NCBI RefSeq assembly: GCF_016612535.1
Contig: NZ_JAENXS010000001.1
Coordinates: 186,001-250,000, forward strand
DNA: 64,000 nucleotides
Source: Bradyrhizobium diazoefficiens
GTDB lineage: Bacteria; Pseudomonadota; Alphaproteobacteria; Rhizobiales; Xanthobacteraceae
Direction: 5' to 3'
The notes below the pieces were generated by a model. That model saw only the letters and a list, made by a program, of their open reading frames with translations, was not told the DNA's origin and did not search any database. Made by a program: the position numbers and the translations under genes. Below, piece after piece: positions 59,238 to 64,000 of the stretch. Numbering within the stretch: the first letter of the stretch is position 1; each line of letters opens with the position of its first letter.

Positions 59238-61064
59238 ATGTTCGAAGCGCACTTCCAGACATTCGAGGAGCCCGAGGCCGGCGTCGCATTGACGGCGCGC
59301 CTCGCAGCACTTCGTGAAGAACTCGCCCGCCGCAGGCTGACCGGCTTCGTCATTCCGCGCGCCGACCAGCAGCAGAATGAATATGTGGCGCCCTCCGAAG
59401 AGCGGCTCGCCTGGCTGACCGGCTTTACCGGCTCGGCGGGACTCGCGGTGGTGCTGACCCAGGAGGCCGCCGTCTTCGTCGATGGCCGCTACACGATCCA
59501 GGCGGCCAAGCAGGTCGACGGCAAGGCGTGGGCGGTGGAATCGCTGATCGATCCGCCACCGGAGAGCTGGGTCTCGGCGCACCTCAAATCCGGTGATCGC
59601 CTAGGATTTGATCCATGGCTGCACACTTTTGCGGCAGCCGAGCGCCTCTCCGCGGCCTGCGCCAAGGCCGGTGCCGAACTGGTGGCGGTCGACAGCAATC
59701 CGGTCGACGCCATCTGGCAGGACCGGCCGCAGCCGCCGATCGCCCCCATCGCGATCCACGGCCTGCAATATGCCGGCGTCGCCGAGGCCGACAAGGTGAC
59801 GCAGATCAAGAGCGAAATCGACAAGCTCGGCGCCGACGCGCTGGTGCTGTCGGACAGTCATGCCGTCGCCTGGACCTTCAACATCCGCGGGGCCGACGTC
59901 GCACACACACCGCTGCCGCTGTCTTACGCGCTGGTGCCCAGGGACGGCCGACCGACCGTGTTCATCGACAACCGCAAGCTCTCCAACCTGACGCGCGACC
60001 ATCTCGAGCAATCGGCCGACGTGCGCGAGCCGGATGCACTGGCGCCGACGCTGATGGCGCTCGCCAAGAGCGGTGCGGCGATCGCGCTCGACAACGCCAC
60101 GGCGGCCGACGCCCTAAGCCGGTTGATCGCAGGCGGCGGCGGCAAGCCGGTGCGCGGCAGCGATCCGATTGCGCTGCTGAAGGCGGTGAAGAACGCGACC
60201 GAGATCAAGGGCACGCAGACGGCACACCGCCGTGACGCAATCGCACTCGCGCGCTTCCTCGCCTTCATCGACCGCGAGGCGGAAAGCGGCAAGCTCACCG
60301 AGATCGACGCCGTGGAGGCGCTGGAGACGTTCCGCCGCGACACCGGCGCGCTGAAGGACGTGTCGTTTCCGACCATCTCCGGCACCGGGCCGAACGGGGC
60401 CATCGTGCATTACCGTGTCACCCGCAAGAGCAACCGGCGGATCGCGCGCGGCGATTTGCTGCTGATCGATTCCGGCGCGCAATATGAAGACGGCACCACC
60501 GACATCACCCGCACCATGGCGGTGGGCGAGCCGACGCCCGAGATGCGCGACCGCTTCACCCGCGTGCTGCGCGGTCATATCGCAATCGCGCGCGCGGTGT
60601 TTCCCGACGGTACCACCGGCGCGCAGCTCGACACCCTGGCACGGCAATATCTCTGGGCCGCCGGCGTCGATTTCGAGCACGGCACCGGCCACGGCGTCGG
60701 CAGTTATCTCTCGGTCCACGAAGGGCCGGCGCGGATCTCGAAGCTCGGCACCACGCCGCTGAAGCGCGGCATGATCCTCTCCAATGAGCCCGGCTATTAC
60801 AAGACCGACGCCTTCGGGATCCGCATCGAGAACCTCGAGCTGGTGGTCGCCGCCGACATCAAGGGCGCCGAGAAATCGATGAACGCGTTCGAGACGCTGA
60901 CCTTGGCGCCGATCGACCGCCGGCTCATCGATACGGCGATGCTGAACCGCGACGAGCTCGCCTGGCTCAACGCTTACCACGCGCGCGTTCGCGCCGAGGT
61001 GGGGCCGGCTCTGGACGAAGCGACGAAGGCCTGGCTCGATCAGGCCACGGCGGAGCTGACGTAG
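59238..61064 (+). CDS. Aminopeptidase P family metallopeptidase (M24)
   Basis: A 608-residue Xaa-Pro aminopeptidase. Two N-terminal creatinase-like domains (about 1-310) precede the pita-bread domain with metal ligands: aspartates in LLIDSGAQYEDGTTDITRT, histidine in FEHGTGHGVGSYLSVHEGP, and glutamates in SNEPGYYK and IRIENLEL. It removes N-terminal residues ahead of proline. The long form (about 600 aa) is like eukaryotic XPNPEP1 and is common in Alphaproteobacteria. It stands alone. Confidence 0.94.
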   Translation: MFEAHFQTFEEPEAGVALTARLAALREELARRRLTGFVIPRADQQQNEYVAPSEERLAWLTGFTGSAGLAVVLTQEAAVFVDGRYTIQAAKQVDGKAWAVESLIDPPPESWVSAHLKSGDRLGFDPWLHTFAAAERLSAACAKAGAELVAVDSNPVDAIWQDRPQPPIAPIAIHGLQYAGVAEADKVTQIKSEIDKLGADALVLSDSHAVAWTFNIRGADVAHTPLPLSYALVPRDGRPTVFIDNRKLSNLTRDHLEQSADVREPDALAPTLMALAKSGAAIALDNATAADALSRLIAGGGGKPVRGSDPIALLKAVKNATEIKGTQTAHRRDAIALARFLAFIDREAESGKLTEIDAVEALETFRRDTGALKDVSFPTISGTGPNGAIVHYRVTRKSNRRIARGDLLLIDSGAQYEDGTTDITRTMAVGEPTPEMRDRFTRVLRGHIAIARAVFPDGTTGAQLDTLARQYLWAAGVDFEHGTGHGVGSYLSVHEGPARISKLGTTPLKRGMILSNEPGYYKTDAFGIRIENLELVVAADIKGAEKSMNAFETLTLAPIDRRLIDTAMLNRDELAWLNAYHARVRAEVGPALDEATKAWLDQATAELT

Positions 61065-61114
61065 CGCCGCGCATGCCGCTACGCGATTTGTGCAAGGCTG
61101 CTCGCAATCTCGGC

Positions 61115-61214
61115 TGTCATTCCCCGCGAAAGCGGGGAATCCAGTACGCTGCGGCTTCTCGGTCAATCACAACCCTCTGGAATACTGGATCACCCGCTTT
61201 CGCGGGTGCTGACA
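61115..61214. repeat. Inverted repeat between M24 peptidase and MFS genes
   Basis: Arms 61115-61146 and 61183-61214 pair over about 32 bp with a few mismatches that change in both halves of the inner stems (CCCCGCGAAAGCGGGG versus ACCCGCTTTCGCGGGT). Each arm is also a hairpin on its own. It belongs to the same kind of intergenic palindromes as the others in the window. Confidence 0.75.
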
Positions 61215-61298
61215 CCAATTATGCGGCGCGAGTATTGCGCATAGCCGCATGACGAAACGGCCATATTCGCAGCAATCGCGAAGCGGCTAGTGTCCAGC

Positions 61299-62576
61299 AT
61301 GCACGGCATGATCAGCAAGCCGCCGGGAATGGCGACAAAGAACCTCGCGACCTCGCGCGTGGTGCTGCTGCTGCTGGTCGTCATGACCGGGATCGCGCCG
61401 ATCTCGCTCTACATCCTGGTTCCGGCGCTGCCGGTACTGGCCACGACATTCGGGCGCGACATCTCGATCGCGCAGATGACGGTGTCGCTCTACATGGTCG
61501 GCATCGCACTGTCGCAGCTGATCATGGGGCCGCTGTCGGACAGATTCGGCCGACGCCCGGTGCTACTCGGAGGCCTCGCCCTGATGGTCGCGGCGAGCGT
61601 CGCCTGCATTTTCGCCGAAACCCTGCCGCAATTGATTGCCGCGCGCTTCTTCCAGGCGCTCGGTGGCGCCTCCGGCATGGTGGTAAGCCGCGCCATCATC
61701 CGCGACATCTACGCGCGCGACCGGGTCGCCTCCATGATCAGCCTTGTGGTCGCCGCCCTGATGATCGGACAAATGGTTTCGCCGCTCACCGGCGGCCTGA
61801 TCGAGACCGCGTTCGGCTGGCGGGCGATCTTCTACGCCGTCACGGTCGGCGCGCTCGCGGTCGCCATCGGCATCGCGATCGCGTTGCCCGAGACGCGTCG
61901 CGACCGTGTGGCCGGCAGCGGTTTTCGCGGCGACGTCGGCACCCTGATCAAGAGCCGCGCCTTCATCGGCTACGTGATGTGCCAGGTGCTGGCGTCGCAG
62001 ATCATCTTCACCTTCGCCGGCGGCGGCCCCTACATCGTGGTGACCCAGATGGGCCGGACCAGCGCCGAATACGGCGCGTGGTTCGCCACGACGGGATTCG
62101 CGTATCTGGTCGGCAATCTGCTCTGCGTGCGCTTCGCGCCGCGACACTCGCTGGAGAAACTGATCTGGTTCGGGCTCGGCCTGCAACTCTGCGGCAGCCT
62201 GTTGAACCTGCTGTGGAGTTTCAGCGGCTGGAACGAGGCTCCCGCCTGGCTGTTCGGCACGCAGATGATCGTGATGGTCGGCAACGCCTTCGTGATGGCG
62301 AATTCCGCAGCCGGCGCCATCAGCATCCGTCCCGAAGCCGCCGGCACTGCGTCAGGTGCGATGGGCTTTCTGCAACAGGGGATCGGCGCCCTGATGTCGC
62401 AATTCGGCGCCTATCTCGGCGGCCACTCCGCAACGACGCTGCCGCTGACCTCGGCCGTCCTCGCCGTCTCGCTGCTCTGCGCCTGTACGATGATCTTCGT
62501 CGTCCCTCGCCGCGAATTGGTGGTGAGCGAGACGCTGATCGGGCAGGCCGAGGAGGACGAGGCGGGGATGATCTGA
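61299..62576 (+). CDS. Multidrug efflux MFS transporter (Bcr/CflA family)
   Basis: A 425-residue 12-TM drug:proton antiporter. The second loop reads LIMGPLSDRFGRRPVLLGG, followed by RFFQALGGASGMVVSRAIIRDIY, the Bcr/CflA hallmark, and VSPLTGGLIETAFGWRAIFY. The start is uncertain: ATG 61299 is used here, GTG 61290 and ATG 61308 are alternatives, and none has a clear ribosome site. The neighbours give no clue to its drug. It converges on ligA, with a repeat between. Confidence 0.9.
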   Translation: MHGMISKPPGMATKNLATSRVVLLLLVVMTGIAPISLYILVPALPVLATTFGRDISIAQMTVSLYMVGIALSQLIMGPLSDRFGRRPVLLGGLALMVAASVACIFAETLPQLIAARFFQALGGASGMVVSRAIIRDIYARDRVASMISLVVAALMIGQMVSPLTGGLIETAFGWRAIFYAVTVGALAVAIGIAIALPETRRDRVAGSGFRGDVGTLIKSRAFIGYVMCQVLASQIIFTFAGGGPYIVVTQMGRTSAEYGAWFATTGFAYLVGNLLCVRFAPRHSLEKLIWFGLGLQLCGSLLNLLWSFSGWNEAPAWLFGTQMIVMVGNAFVMANSAAGAISIRPEAAGTASGAMGFLQQGIGALMSQFGAYLGGHSATTLPLTSAVLAVSLLCACTMIFVVPRRELVVSETLIGQAEEDEAGMI

Positions 62577-62596
62577 GGGACGGCACGCCCTCTCCT

Positions 62597-62683
62597 CGTC
62601 ATTGCGAGCGCAGCGAAGCAATCCAGAATCTTTCCGCGGCGGCAATCTGGATTGCTTCGTCGCAAGAGCTCCTCGCAATGACG
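62597..62683. repeat. Intergenic palindrome between MFS and ligA
   Basis: Arms beginning CGTCATTGCGAGCGCAGCG and GGATTGCTTCG and their complements (to AATGACG at 62683) form an imperfect inverted repeat of about 87 bp. The words CATTGCGAG and AAGCAATCC belong to a very widespread bacterial intergenic repeat. Its position between convergent genes suits a terminator role. Confidence 0.75.
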
Positions 62684-62693
62684 GGGAGAGAGC

Positions 62694-64000
<1,307 letters not shown>

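Overview
This 64 kb window is GC-rich, densely coding alphaproteobacterial chromosome, most likely from a Bradyrhizobium or close relative. The evidence is a ROSE-type RNA thermometer ahead of a small heat-shock gene, several palindromic intergenic repeat families of the kind scattered through Bradyrhizobium and Rhodopseudomonas genomes, many stand-alone catabolic transporter/dehydrogenase modules, and c-di-GMP, DUF2336 and AsmA-family genes. No rRNA, tRNA, CRISPR array or prophage was seen. The window opens inside a DUF2336 gene and closes inside ligA, both on the minus strand.

Layout. 1-5 kb: DUF2336 protein and a giant AsmA-like protein. 5-7 kb: a cytochrome P450 divergent from a TetR regulator, with a perfect 20-bp palindrome between them. 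7-10.6 kb: an accessory cassette (MarR regulator, epoxide-hydrolase-like enzyme, isocitrate lyase/PEP mutase-family enzyme) bounded on both sides by the 3' end of a GGDEF/EAL gene, one copy broken and one intact. 10.3-17 kb: a DosP-like PAS-PAS-GAF-GGDEF-EAL protein, an MFS transporter and a CHASE-GGDEF-EAL protein. 17-22.2 kb: a Leu/Ile/Val-type binding protein, then a convergent TRAP transporter operon (dctP, fused dctQM, 2-hydroxyacid dehydrogenase). 22.5-24 kb: DoxX divergent from a LysR regulator. 24-30 kb: caspase-fold protein, SulP transporter, DUF-type small proteins, GlcD/DLD-type FAD oxidase, hot-dog thioesterase. 30-33 kb: a UvrD/PcrA helicase carrying a multi-hairpin palindromic element translated in frame. 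33-36.5 kb: Cys-rich and OmpA-like envelope proteins, and an Mpo1-like/epimerase/isoprenylcysteine-methyltransferase-like run. 36.9-42.6 kb: PQQ-type sorbosone dehydrogenase-like protein, then an organic-acid module (aspartate dehydrogenase-like, LysR, MFS, tartrate/D-malate dehydrogenase).

42.7-44.3 kb: promoter, ROSE thermometer, Hsp20 and three small hypothetical genes. 44.4-50.9 kb: an envelope-flavoured block with two paralogous exported serine hydrolases (one with LysM), a YadGH-like ABC exporter, a glycine-zipper protein whose upstream region is cut by an IS630-family element, and an L,D-transpeptidase. 50.9-64 kb: an M28-like exported protein, glycerophosphodiesterase, MFS-spermidine synthase fusion, phytoene desaturase-like oxidoreductase, orphan Flp pilin, prmA, aminopeptidase P, Bcr/CflA efflux pump and ligA.

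The most unusual points are the palindromic element expressed inside the helicase, the EAL-fragment-flanked MarR cassette with its twin operators, two copies of one repeat that each donate the TAG stop codon of a neighbouring gene, and the paired hydrolase locus. All functional calls rest on reading translated sequence and recognising motifs; no database search was possible.
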